In this document: positions 9,301 to 15,699 of the stretch, in pieces
How the letters are laid out: each line of letters begins with the position of its first letter
Numbering within the stretch: position 1 is the stretch's first letter
Origin: a virus
Length of the DNA: 43,877 bases
Reading direction: 5' to 3' (one strand)
IMG/VR virus record: IMGVR_UViG_3300022723_000140
Coordinates: 1-43,877 of that record
The notes under the pieces: model-generated
What the model saw: only the letters and a program-made list of their open reading frames with translations
What the model was told of the DNA's origin: nothing
The model's database searches: none
Translations under genes and position numbers: made by a program

Positions 9301-11725
9301 GCCTGGCAAGCACTTGAGGGATGATTGTTCCGGCTACCTCGCGCGTCAGCGCCATACGCTCGTCCCAGTCCAGGGACGCGAAAGCACGCGACAGGTTCAC
9401 ATCGCGCGGGTCAGGGGCCACTTCGACGTTCAGGCCCCGAGACTGGACCGCGTAGGCGCCCTCCTGCTCCTTGGTGACCGCAGGCAGCACCTCGACGACA
9501 TCATTGGTGGCCAGGGGAACCCGTACCCCTTCGGGCGTGAGCACTGCCAACCCCGACTTGGCCAGTCGCTTCTGCACCTTGACGACCTGACCCTGTACCC
9601 CGCGCCCGGCGAATTTGGCCTTGCGCACTTTGATGCGCTGGCCTTCCAGGGTCGCATCGACCGCGACGATCATGCGTTCCACGGGCTTTCTGGGGCCGCG
9701 CTTGGGCGACACGCGCTCGCCACCGATCATGCGCTCTTCGCGCTTGCCAATCGGGGAGAACTTGCCGGGTTCCGTGACTCCGATATTGGCGGAGGCCCCC
9801 GGATGGCGGCGGCGTGCCATCTCCACGTCCCCGGTCAACCCCGTCTCGGACCCGCGCGCAAGCACCTGGCCCTCGGGGCTGACACGTAGGGCGGGCGCAG
9901 GCTTTGGCGCTCCCAGGGCAGGCAGCGGCTTTTTGACAGGGCGCTGAGGCGGCACGGGTCTGCGGTCCGGAGCCGCTCCGGGGTGGCGGCGGCGCGCTAT
10001 GGCAACGTCGGGCGTCAGACCTAGCTCTGACTGCGCGCCCACGGCCAGCCCTTCAGGGGTGACACGTAACGACTCCAAGGGCGCCAGCTGCGCCAGGGCC
10101 GGCGCTTGTTTGCGCCGGGGGCGAAATGCCTTGGTATGGTCACCCTTTGCCAGCCACCGGTCGAACTGCTCGGGCGTTAACTGGGTGACTCCTCTGCGCC
10201 GCGAGGGGCCCGACCCATCGCTGAAATGTGCGTCGTAAACCTGCGCCGCCTGTTCCGGAAAACGCGGCCCGATGACCACTTTGTGCTCGTCGAAATTACC
10301 GGTTCGCGGATCTTCCTGGTCGATAATGAAGACAGGACTGTCTTCGGCCAGCTCTTCGGTCAGGTAGACGTCGATTTGCTCGCCCGTACGGTCTTGCGTA
10401 CCTTTTATGTAGCCATAATGGGCCTGCATCGGTACTTCCCAGGGGCGCCCGTTGTCTTCTCCGCGACGCACGGAGCCGATGGGATTTTCGATTGAAAACT
10501 CGTGCGTGCGCCACTTGACCGGTCCCTTGCGGTAATTTCCAGCCTTTTTCTGCGCCTCGCTGGGTTCCGACAAATCGTTCAGCGGTGAGGTCGCCGCCTC
10601 ATGCACGCGCGCCAGCCCCGGATGCTGTGCATTGAGCGGCACGAGGGCACCAACCTGTGGGCTCGACGCTCTTTCAAGGGCGCGTACCAAGGGTCCACGC
10701 GTGCGTTTTCTGTAGTTATACAACAGCCCAGAAATGTCGGGAGATGTTTGCGAACTACGCGGCGGCTCTACGGGCGGTGGCGACTCTACGGGCGGCGGCG
10801 GCGGCTCTACGGGCGGCGGCTCTACGGGCGGCGGCTCTACGGGCGGCGGCTCTACGGGCGGTGCATCCTCGAATTCCGACAGCAGATCGCTTGGCTCAGC
10901 AGACGGAGTTGTCTGCTTGGCTTCCAGAGGGGCTAAGGTACCCGCTACTCCACCGACGACGCCGCCGCCAGCAGCACCCTTGGCGGTGGCGATTGTGTAT
11001 TCGTCCAAAGCTTGCTGGTCGGTCAGCGGTTGGCGGGCGGCCCACCGCTCGAGCACAGTCTGCGGAAGCTCCGTAAGCGGACCCTCGACCGCGCCTGTAC
11101 GCAGCGCACCTGTCGCTATACTACCAATCCGAGAGGCGCTCAGAGCGCGCAATGGAGAACCTTTGATAGCGCGATGAACGAGCTGTTCAGCTCCTGCCCG
11201 TTCGAGCGCTGTCATGCCTGCAGCGGCTAGCAACGCTCTGGGAACATCATCTGTTCCAGCTTCCTGTTGTTGTTGGCGAGCGGCGCCGTACATTTGAACG
11301 CCGAGTGCTCCAAGCCCTCCAATCTGTCCACCGATGACCACTCCCGCAGGTCCGCCTATTCTGCCAAGCGTGGCGCCTCCTTTGACGCCCGCTGCGTAAG
11401 CACCGATTCGGGGCGTCAGTTCGCCAACGGCTTCTTTTACCAGCGTCCACGGCTTTTTCAGGATATCGGACGGCTTTTGGATCTCGGTCGGCACGCTGGA
11501 GGTGATTTCGGCTCCTTTCTTGGATAGCGTTTCTCCGGCGCGACTGATCCAGGGTCGTCCCAAACCGCGCCCGATGTCCTCCAGCGTAATGCCAGCTTCG
11601 CCGGCCAACTGTCCCACGCCCCGCTTGATGGAGGGCACGATAACAGGACGTGAAGGCTGCGCAGCTTCGTCTCCAGGCAGTAGATCTGTCGGCGACCCAA
11701 GCGGGGTGAGCAGGTCTCGCGGCAT
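368..11725 (-). CDS. Giant polyvalent phage protein (DarB/LPD type), 3785 aa
   Basis: This is a multi-domain protein of the kind phages package in virions and inject with DNA; P1 DarB and the approximately 4,600-aa Bcep22 protein are analogues from memory. Domains in order, by residue: Gly/Ala-rich hydrophobic stretches (about 100-150 and 240-260); proline repeats PPVEP (about 288-322); an inorganic-pyrophosphatase-like polyvalent domain (400-530, HYGYIKGTQDRTGEQIDVYL); two RRRHPGA repeats (550-585, 612-647); an ART-like region around YHGTG (1061); an ART-PolyVal domain (FKLWFGKSK near 1208, YHGT at 1232); a RadC/JAB-like domain (HNHPSGD at 1545); a conserved helical domain (about 1772-2065); a RelA/SpoT-like region (about 2140-2310); a zincin-like domain (HEAEH at 2439); a Barnase/EndoU/RelE-like nuclease candidate (about 2600-2790); and an LPD38-like C-terminus (about 3000-3785). 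Start at 11725 is 2 nt after the preceding stop, with only a weak GGGG upstream. Confidence 0.93.
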   Translation of the reverse strand: MPRDLLTPLGSPTDLLPGDEAAQPSRPVIVPSIKRGVGQLAGEAGITLEDIGRGLGRPWISRAGETLSKKGAEITSSVPTEIQKPSDILKKPWTLVKEAVGELTPRIGAYAAGVKGGATLGRIGGPAGVVIGGQIGGLGALGVQMYGAARQQQQEAGTDDVPRALLAAAGMTALERAGAEQLVHRAIKGSPLRALSASRIGSIATGALRTGAVEGPLTELPQTVLERWAARQPLTDQQALDEYTIATAKGAAGGGVVGGVAGTLAPLEAKQTTPSAEPSDLLSEFEDAPPVEPPPVEPPPVEPPPVEPPPPPVESPPPVEPPRSSQTSPDISGLLYNYRKRTRGPLVRALERASSPQVGALVPLNAQHPGLARVHEAATSPLNDLSEPSEAQKKAGNYRKGPVKWRTHEFSIENPIGSVRRGEDNGRPWEVPMQAHYGYIKGTQDRTGEQIDVYLTEELAEDSPVFIIDQEDPRTGNFDEHKVVIGPRFPEQAAQVYDAHFSDGSGPSRRRGVTQLTPEQFDRWLAKGDHTKAFRPRRKQAPALAQLAPLESLRVTPEGLAVGAQSELGLTPDVAIARRRHPGAAPDRRPVPPQRPVKKPLPALGAPKPAPALRVSPEGQVLARGSETGLTGDVEMARRRHPGASANIGVTEPGKFSPIGKREERMIGGERVSPKRGPRKPVERMIVAVDATLEGQRIKVRKAKFAGRGVQGQVVKVQKRLAKSGLAVLTPEGVRVPLATNDVVEVLPAVTKEQEGAYAVQSRGLNVEVAPDPRDVNLSRAFASLDWDERMALTREVAGTIIPQVLARLGLRGLVQYTAGGWQGASNPSIIVRTPANASQEQMEQAARALGYVLRQQAVVAYDESRIEGDGMVGFVRVVPREKTSPEAAAQLYARLHQQVAEADGYTFRDGAMVFANFSELTNEQFADKLAEALEKEDAVYDIQTKQFWSQLQEIDHDSGQAQQLEEGRPAVPGRQRGGPDFAELQRQASRLLADGLRRRSPARVERGARQVRGQEAPRVLTDAERVALTTREEMPVDEDGNVLLVHWGRTHDVSALRVQYHGTGVPTPALKERRTSDNYLPRLYFGYTSNDGRAYVRERALSRFTARYEVRLDAGQVYDLITDPLGLKGRSRRADGSLDFEQYERNIQAAGMKAAFNSHLNQAVLYEDTPPSRYIDERKGDVREQAYGPAPRKVREAGAGYTHPQTQTKEFKLWFGKSKIVDKNGLPLVSYHGTSAEEDFETFVHRDLGFHFGTLAAAHERLRVLNLTAYRKKPARIMPVWLRIENPLRIADMDWSLPFNWYIEARDAGSNLTLALRKAIFELTNKFVNPTTLYYLRGRTHRARFAKQLIALLKQHGYDGIRYINDHEDAGSESFIAFDPEQIKSAVGNIGAFSSASSIVRQGAEYGVSTEQLELFPKEQKRAFEQAKKAVRSMAERWKNISVLGSRIAADFKARGTAPLLGQQIESAADLAALAQIYRDPRIETFRWFITAPDGQVTYQTGVTMRMPGATAFAVGQTGADRAAFVRQVLAEAQRIGGTLWLLHNHPSGDSGPSQADVDATVQIAALAKKSGVAFGGHVVINHNEYSQIDAAGATQENISFSPSVESYGKTPRKRHAFLGETVLDDTDVVALAQEVANAQAVVLVGRQGGSTGTVGLVAEVSPETLDASPRSAALLRKLMREHGITSLVALNVPDELREAAVKGIQSGLLVDAVMASEPTVTLRTESEIEPLRTHEFGQSTLRQKGVRAEEREAAYATPAIGAREGQPLPGRVTNDRIAQHFTEQHALRHGRELDPSNEQDYAQIVEWAAEEARYQLATPETGEHWYAKDFDQAVAIARREIPSLSRAGNRRFFSVLVALLSNGNSVQENWDYAIEVYKQWEATGIIPARKPNGTPWGAKQGPTIEKQLRMLQSALRQKGSPGALAKYLLSTDTVEALTRFRRLHGMKGPPSDIRGGKDARYQRAYLFGQKLGAYILNLNGLNTDVVLDRWLARTFYRHTGNMQQTLWDAGTSSVGVVQTPKQAAHRPLITGMVERVARRIDKSARDTQAILWVFEQQTWATMGHKSAISGSYHDAAKTRAARRKNTTADTRRGSSVRRAHRAGAGAGRQSVATQRVPAKAIKGTKRWEQLTKQLRELQGRYKSFDAYYRAATEAHYRLQGKLATVARASGTDIVLRPGGEPKARESTQAKLQSKYQGDLTQLTDVASAMLVVDTPNQARAALALLADEYEVVVPEGWVATKAGYWDQKVLVADNETGITGEVLIVPRPLYVAREVIGGHALYKQPFAPLQLQRALYELASADAGAAWVSNIDVWPEGDVRQRYQRIRKTGASALVVPESDAQLSALMARYSQMLGLPGQGMTVETVEQLLTESLGSLPKGLTVVQSIEDLPESLQGANVLGVYSDPDLGGDGTTYLVADNLSAVPDSERHPLYVWLHEAEHARLKDMLGDPLYTQVLKRVRAAQNEDTPLGRAVRAARRRVPTDTLPEYVESETLAYLVQDPANHRFSLVRQILAAVRKWLFENGFVGAEHLGTPELVLLVRAAAQANRSLPPPGPVGKNLRAWMETDAALQLEAMYVRARQDGFASLDEWAQKNTSGYLSFARQWREGHPLPARRAYVTGAQSRDLVARDASGSLTFALVPKFGSGSRPPMLPVALELGHEPQRKGSTGFGALHIYMRHHDMIPPDATYGSPQYIDGVVKYVADITQNYQAAYRDTKDGRVILMKDGHTVVLTPRKGVAYTVTTAYPRGSYSLQNRLESGRWKVLVRPGGPRPDATPPGNPRAEKLHRMDDRVADKLVARRSVAQVQSWAEMLPPAGELASYQAVVEALVQRGEAVPVLLEQVQNLETGTWTRNEILEALGVNLDENMAGAAGVGGALEGNLRLGSGVAGSVRAGDVFSARAGADQGPGTIDALGAARGISERDLAMVAAADALLEQFAPGRFARDEGPLPGAKTVSQAARDDLKRVGAKVSPAMRQAAASSRGALQRRAGAVVDWLDSKTSPLARMVGAERYLAERYRTLGRVAKSQETARALYNTFRGADAKTARAIYAYLTDANNDGQQIPDPRMRENAMRAKALIMRVGKDLVAHGVIPQESFEAHKGQYLPRIYLAYMLGDRAVATVGAGKTLSARDYAKRRKLGDTPEDKHLREVILGEIKDPAFLLARAFGVPVRDLAVLQLLEYVANDPEWTLPKQLVDWASPFGSKPHKVTPWWLKNEAQRLRQRAQLYQDPTIKAQALAEAGRMDLEADTALSAVGVDAEQTPGGYAKIPNSPRYGAMRGLIVRKEVYDDMIGIGRAMSEHASLPERLLGYGGVGTKVTQFWKWLKVPANPPAQVRNIVSNLVLLNLSGVPMHRIPALMVRAVHEVATRGEFYQLGMKYGQTASTFAAQEVLRVDREALDFLKRQQGQSVSLFTLYELGAKIMDWTGDRYQDAEMLGKIAKMIHGMEKEGLSEEQAAIEAQKWLFDYSLVPTWLGYLRNAPIGGPFLTFSVKVIPRIIEAAVKRPHYFLPYYALIYGMAALAAASAGGDTDDLEKLKQALPEFIRDRGHVMALPGKDKHGRWRFVDVGYFFPWAMWTDMASDLARIPKAIATEDGFRALSDTFTSSGLLGGPIPSTIAFVMSSGVDPFTKRRVYDESAPAGEQIMGVLSWLWTQATPTFLSGVPPFHEQATFKGAAGHVYEALTGHTDRYGAPRNTVPQALARFAGINTYPVDPQESLRRNLLYMQYDLADTRRRMRSRLRDKSLAPERRREIADEYREKMRYMNEQVRKYRESAEVPPHMQ
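5329..5499 (-). CDS. Candidate out-of-frame gene inside the giant gene, 56 aa
   Basis: This lies on the same strand as the giant gene, shifted one frame. AGGGAG (5513-5508) precedes ATG at 5499 by 8 nt, a better ribosome-binding site than the giant gene itself has. The product begins MPRKPEQQDGKIRPLTPEEA, has an acidic helix (VYDALIERVLELED) and a Ser/Pro-rich tail, and looks like a normal soluble small protein. In the giant frame the same DNA encodes an Arg/Ala-rich linker of low complexity (about residues 2076-2132) between two domains. The function is unknown. Alternatives are a chance frame or a frameshift product. Confidence 0.5.
   Translation of the reverse strand: MPRKPEQQDGKIRPLTPEEAAVYDALIERVLELEDNPSPHNVSPQKPSKEPSGGSS
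8662..8856 (-). CDS. Second candidate out-of-frame gene inside the giant gene, 64 aa
   Basis: AGGAG (8868-8864) precedes ATG at 8856 by 7 nt. The product is MTVGKRSSWKKGDPPFLGGK, then a Ser/Asp stretch and DEVQRGWNAVRDKYEGKK, which is hydrophilic with a plausible C-terminal helix. It uses the same relative frame (+1) as the 56-aa ORF at 5329-5499. In the giant frame this DNA gives a Gln/Arg-rich linker (about residues 957-1021) before the ART-like region. No family is recognised. The coincidence of strong ribosome-binding site, protein-like composition and linker position supports a real nested gene, without proof of translation. Confidence 0.5.
   Translation of the reverse strand: MTVGKRSSWKKGDPPFLGGKGVVLTSPNYSGKRAGSSQTDSDDEVQRGWNAVRDKYEGKKPRES
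10763..10862 (-). repeat. 15-bp tandem repeat encoding PPVEP
   Basis: Four head-to-tail copies of a 15-bp unit (plus-strand GGCTCTACGGGCGGC) fill 10803-10862, with imperfect copies back to about 10763. In the giant protein they encode a proline/glutamate spacer between the hydrophobic N-terminus and the pyrophosphatase-like domain. Such repeats vary in number by slippage and probably form an extended flexible rod. Confidence 0.9.
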
Positions 11726-11727
11726 TG

Positions 11728-12921
11728 TTACAGCCCCAATCTCAGTTTGACTTCTTCGACAGAAATCCCATGCTTTTGCGCCGTGAATTCCAAGTCTTCC
11801 TGGGTCGGCGGCGTGTTTACGCCACTGACGGGAATTTCCGTGGCGCGACCCGAACTCTGGTCGAAAGCAATTAGCTTCTCGCTCAGATCAGGTTGCGCTA
11901 CGGTTTTGAGCTGTACGTTAGCGGGTGAACGCCCAGCGAGAACGGCTAAGGTATGGCTAAGCTGCCGGCGCCGCTTCCCGCCAGGGTCATTTTGGTCGTT
12001 CAAAGCCGCGAGCTGCAATCGTAGCGCCTGCAACTGCTTGGCTTGCTGCAGTTTGATCTGAGCTGTTTCCGCCTCCGCTCCCTGCTGCTGCTGCAATCGG
12101 CCGCTGTTTTCTCCGAGTAAACCCGCGTTCGCTAAGAATTCGTAGGCTGCATCATCGCTGACACCCGCCCTGCGCAGGCGCTCGGCGTACTTGGCTAGCC
12201 GACGGGCCTGGTATTCGCGAGTACTCATGCCCATGGCGAGCGCATTTCGCGTGTCTCTGACAATGGGGTGCGCAGCTCTTAGGGCTGCGTACCGCTTGGA
12301 CAAATTTGCGGCGGCTGTCTGATTTTGTAAGGAGACACCTCCCGTAGGTAACGGAGGTGCACCCGGCGTTGAAAACTCAGGAACGCCATCTGCGCCAACT
12401 GAACGAATGATTCCAGGGCTCGTAGTCATAGGTACTGATTGGGGTGCCGTCTGCTGTTGTGGGTCGTAGCGCACAGCGCCCGTTGGTAGCTGATGCAGCT
12501 GAGGGTTCCCCGCACGGATGGCGTTCACGGCTTCTGGCGACGCATCTGCATTGGGGTCGTAAGGAAATTCTTTGCGTTCCAGATAGCCTGCCAGCATATC
12601 ACCCGCCACGGTCGGCACTGCCGTGATAGCTCCGAAACGCCCGAATCTGAGCGCTTTGCGTCCTAGCGACCGCATCGGTCCCGATGTAGCAGCTAGTTTT
12701 ACGCGTGAAAGACTGCGATTGATCAGACCCGGCCTCTCTGCGCCTTTTGGCGCTTCCAGAGTGCTGCCGGTTAGGAGCTTCGGCGTACCACGCGGAACTT
12801 GTTGCGCTTGCGTGCGCACCGCCACTGCGCGCGCACGGGCTCGATTGATTGCTGCCTGCTCAAATCGGTCCGGCGGCAAGCGCGGATATACAGTACCCGC
12901 TGGGTCTGCGTAAAAAGTCAT
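11728..12921 (-). CDS. Putative virion/internal protein, 397 aa
   Basis: I do not recognise the family. The ATG at 12921 (MTFYADPAG) is preferred because GAGGA lies about 8 nt upstream; the frame stays open to 13044, but that extension only overlaps the next gene and is Arg/Trp-rich. The protein has a basic N-terminal half, a hydrophobic Gly/Ala patch near residues 95-115 (FGAITAVPTVAGDMLAGYL), a Pro/Thr-rich middle and a C-terminal Gln/Ala-rich helical region (about 280-330) likely to form a coiled coil. It sits directly before the giant gene with 2 nt between. A role as an ejected or internal virion protein is inferred from position and size only. Confidence 0.85.
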   Translation of the reverse strand: MTFYADPAGTVYPRLPPDRFEQAAINRARARAVAVRTQAQQVPRGTPKLLTGSTLEAPKGAERPGLINRSLSRVKLAATSGPMRSLGRKALRFGRFGAITAVPTVAGDMLAGYLERKEFPYDPNADASPEAVNAIRAGNPQLHQLPTGAVRYDPQQQTAPQSVPMTTSPGIIRSVGADGVPEFSTPGAPPLPTGGVSLQNQTAAANLSKRYAALRAAHPIVRDTRNALAMGMSTREYQARRLAKYAERLRRAGVSDDAAYEFLANAGLLGENSGRLQQQQGAEAETAQIKLQQAKQLQALRLQLAALNDQNDPGGKRRRQLSHTLAVLAGRSPANVQLKTVAQPDLSEKLIAFDQSSGRATEIPVSGVNTPPTQEDLEFTAQKHGISVEEVKLRLGL

Positions 12922-12931
12922 GGTTCGTTCC

Positions 12932-13924
12932 TCAAGTCGATTCGCCTTCGACTGTCTGATGTGCCACGTTACCCAAAGATGCCTGAGCACCCATAGCAGC
13001 CGCCGCCATCTGCCCCATGGCTTCAGCAGAAGCGATGGCTGCATTAACGCGTGCGTTCACCAACTCTGTGATTTGCTTCACGTACTGGTCCCCCTGATGC
13101 AACCCTGTGCGGATCCGCAGTTCGTCGTACTGCAACTGCAACTGCTCAGCGGCGATCAGAGCACTGTAGTAAGTCGCGGAGGTCTGCCAAAGCCGGGCTT
13201 TAGCATCCACGAGAGCGGCCGCCTTTCGAATCGCCAACTCCCACGGGCGCATGAACACATTCAGGTAGGCTACGAGAGCGTTAACAATCCCCAGGCGGAG
13301 TTGAACGCCGACCTGAACCGCGAGCCTGACGTTTTCGATTTCGATTTCTGCCTGTTTGATGGCTACATCGCGCGAATGTGTGGATGCCTTGTTCGCGGCG
13401 TCCTGGTCAACCATAGCCAGTTGGGCGGAAAGTGTCTCTGCGGGGAGGTCAAAGCCTCGGCTGGCAAAAGTGCGCACCACGGTGTCTTTCTGCCGCTGCG
13501 CTTCCAGCAGTTCCCTCTCCCTGGACCGTTCCCAGATTGCGTTTTCGACATCGGCGTTAAGTCCTGTGCCTCCGTTGGTTATGGTGTCGCAGATCCAACC
13601 GTCCACTGAAGTCGTCAGGCACTCATCGAACTTTGGAAAATACGTATCAAGAAAACTGGTCATTTCCGCCTGCAAATCCGGCCCGAAAGCGGCAACTGCG
13701 TCGTCGAAGGCTCGAGTGAACTCTCCTGAAAGGTCCGTATCCGGATTGAACGGCGGGATCTCGACATTCGGATGCGTCGGGCTCGGAACATTCGGCAGCG
13801 ATGTGATAACGGTGCTCGCCGCAGTCTGCGCATCGTTAGCGAATCCGATAGCCTCATCCAGGGCGTCTCGCGCATTGGTCTTGCCGGCTTCGATCAAGCC
13901 TTCAACAATCGATAGCGCCGTCAT
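12932..13924 (-). CDS. Putative structural protein, helical, 330 aa
   Basis: No enzymatic motif is visible. The protein is predominantly helical, Ala-rich and acidic; the central and C-terminal parts (about residues 130-330) show long heptad-like stretches. There is no signal peptide or clear membrane segment. The start overlaps the stop of the upstream gene by ATGA (13921-13924), so translation is probably coupled. Its place between adhesin-like proteins and the giant polyvalent protein suggests a virion component (internal or tail-tip), which is inference. Confidence 0.88.
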   Translation of the reverse strand: MTALSIVEGLIEAGKTNARDALDEAIGFANDAQTAASTVITSLPNVPSPTHPNVEIPPFNPDTDLSGEFTRAFDDAVAAFGPDLQAEMTSFLDTYFPKFDECLTTSVDGWICDTITNGGTGLNADVENAIWERSRERELLEAQRQKDTVVRTFASRGFDLPAETLSAQLAMVDQDAANKASTHSRDVAIKQAEIEIENVRLAVQVGVQLRLGIVNALVAYLNVFMRPWELAIRKAAALVDAKARLWQTSATYYSALIAAEQLQLQYDELRIRTGLHQGDQYVKQITELVNARVNAAIASAEAMGQMAAAAMGAQASLGNVAHQTVEGEST

Positions 13925-14856
13925 ACCCGACGCTCCTTGTGAATCGTAACCAGCTCGATCTGTTCGACCTCGAAGTCGTCACCATTCATATTGCGTACCT
14001 CAAGCTGCCAGTAATGTGACTCAACCCCTCGCCCGAATTTCACACGACGCGCTTTGACAACGTCGTCCAGTGCGGCTTCGGTTTTATAGTTGTAGACCGC
14101 ACCTTCTGCAGTTATTACACGGACCTGCATTTTTCCATCCGATGTACCGTGCAGATAAGCGATTCCGGAGTGTTTGGGGCGACTTGATTTATGCGGGTCG
14201 CGCGCAAGCATGAACGTCGCAGCAATTTCCGCACCGTCGTCGTCGTCTCCCGTCAACTCGTACAAGCCGTTCTCGTTGGCAGCGAAATATCGGTTTCCAA
14301 CCTGCGCGAACGAGTCGAAGTTAAACGAAGCGTAGCTTGATGGCGCAAACGTCTGCGCATTGATGGCCCATACGGGGTACTGCTGACCTTCTACCAATAG
14401 CACCGAGTGCGCTTCGGTGACAGACTCCAAAGAAGCGCCCAGGGTCAGGTTAACAATCAGCGTTTCGGTTGCAGTCGTATCGCTGGTCAAGGTAGCTTCT
14501 ACAATACGGTCCAAGGATAGCGAAGACGCACTCGACACTGCGCAGATGTACGTAAGCCCGTAGTCGCCAGAAGCTGCGAGAACGGAAGCGCTCGACACAG
14601 CGCTCTCGTATTCAGCGTTCAGGATCCCGCCCAGGATGTAGGTCAGACCCAGGTCGCCGTAATTCAGCGTGTACGCCTCGACCTCGTAAGCAAGGTCCAG
14701 CGCTCCCCGGACCATGCGGTTGCCCGCATTGATAAGCAGTGGCAGCCCCGGACTTTGTTCATTCCAGTAACCCCAGCGCAGATTCTTTTTCTCAAAGGCA
14801 CCCGCAGTGACGGTAGAACCGCTGAAGACCCGCAGCGTGTTGAAGTTAACCAGCAT
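13921..14856 (-). CDS. Putative tail/virion protein, beta-rich, 311 aa
   Basis: The sequence is beta-rich, with alternating hydrophobic/polar strands, many Ser/Thr and few Lys. Two similar segments near residues 65-110 (YGDLGLTYI and YGLTYICAVSSAS) suggest an internal duplication. No catalytic motif is seen. It is coupled to its neighbours by a TGATG overlap at 14856 and an ATGA overlap at 13921-13924. A structural tail or receptor-contact role is likely from composition and context; the family is not recognised. Confidence 0.88.
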   Translation of the reverse strand: MLVNFNTLRVFSGSTVTAGAFEKKNLRWGYWNEQSPGLPLLINAGNRMVRGALDLAYEVEAYTLNYGDLGLTYILGGILNAEYESAVSSASVLAASGDYGLTYICAVSSASSLSLDRIVEATLTSDTTATETLIVNLTLGASLESVTEAHSVLLVEGQQYPVWAINAQTFAPSSYASFNFDSFAQVGNRYFAANENGLYELTGDDDDGAEIAATFMLARDPHKSSRPKHSGIAYLHGTSDGKMQVRVITAEGAVYNYKTEAALDDVVKARRVKFGRGVESHYWQLEVRNMNGDDFEVEQIELVTIHKERRV

Positions 14857-15689
14857 CAGCCGGAGACAGCTTGTACCGACCCGTGGAAGACGCCCGTAGC
14901 CGTGGTGGCGGCGAGGAAGTTAAAGGCAAGCGCTGCATCATCCTCGATTTCAGGGAGCTTGGGGATCTGCAGCACCAGGTCTCGCTCGTTCATACTGTTT
15001 ACCGCAGGCACAGGAATAGCCGTAATCGGACGCGCGAGTACCAGCGTCATCGCACCCGCTGAGTGCACCGTACCCGAGTACTTGGCCTTGGTCACCGCGC
15101 GCACTCCGGAATCGCCTGACGCAAGCGGCAGCCACATCAAAGTGGTATGCGGAACCCGCGCGACAGGCGTTGCAGTTGTTACGGCCGCACCGCTCGTGGC
15201 GCCCGTGTTGCCGTCCTGGTCGGTGTAGGTAATCGTAATTTCAGGACTGGAGCCGCCGGTAATTGTGGTAGTGACTTCCAAGAACATTTGGATCCCGTCG
15301 CCGTTTGGATATCTTGGCAAGGTGCCCGTAGTGATGTTCTGGTCTGCCGTAGTAGTACAATCAATGGATGCGATGTCCATAACCCGGTCGTACAGGATGA
15401 GGATCCCCGCATTGGAGAAATTTGGATGTACAGAAAAACCCGTCAGATACAGGTCTCCGCTTGCCGGATTCGTAAATGACATCGCGCCAGCGGTCGCCGA
15501 GCTGACTGAGCGCCCTGTCAGGGCGGTTCCCCCGGACACGCCGGCTCCCGGCATTCCAGAACCTGTCCATAGCGATGAGATCTGACTCGCCGCAAGTGTA
15601 ATCCCGGCGCACGATTTCGCAAAAAACCGTTCTTGATGGTAGCCATTGGTGACAGCTGAAATGATAGCGTCGTAGCTGGCGAAAGACAT
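14856..15689 (-). CDS. Putative virion structural protein, 277 aa
   Basis: Strong AGGAG lies 7 nt before the ATG at 15689. The product (MSFASYDAIISAVTNGYHQE) looks like a phage structural protein of jelly-roll or Ig-like composition: Gly/Ser/Thr-rich, with clear beta stretches (EITITYTDQDGNTG near 150-163) and almost no long helices. It has no signal peptide. The stop overlaps the next start as TGATG. The specific function is unknown. Confidence 0.9.
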   Translation of the reverse strand: MSFASYDAIISAVTNGYHQERFFAKSCAGITLAASQISSLWTGSGMPGAGVSGGTALTGRSVSSATAGAMSFTNPASGDLYLTGFSVHPNFSNAGILILYDRVMDIASIDCTTTADQNITTGTLPRYPNGDGIQMFLEVTTTITGGSSPEITITYTDQDGNTGATSGAAVTTATPVARVPHTTLMWLPLASGDSGVRAVTKAKYSGTVHSAGAMTLVLARPITAIPVPAVNSMNERDLVLQIPKLPEIEDDAALAFNFLAATTATGVFHGSVQAVSG

Positions 15690-15699
15690 ATGCGTGCTC

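Noticed and set aside
10763-10862. CRISPR or regulatory direct repeats
   Set aside because: 15-bp units in frame with the giant gene, coding for PPVEP; there are no spacers.
12922-13044. N-terminal extension of the 397-aa gene to 13044
   Set aside because: It overlaps the 3' end of the neighbouring gene, is Arg/Trp-rich, and the ATG at 12921 has a good ribosome-binding site.
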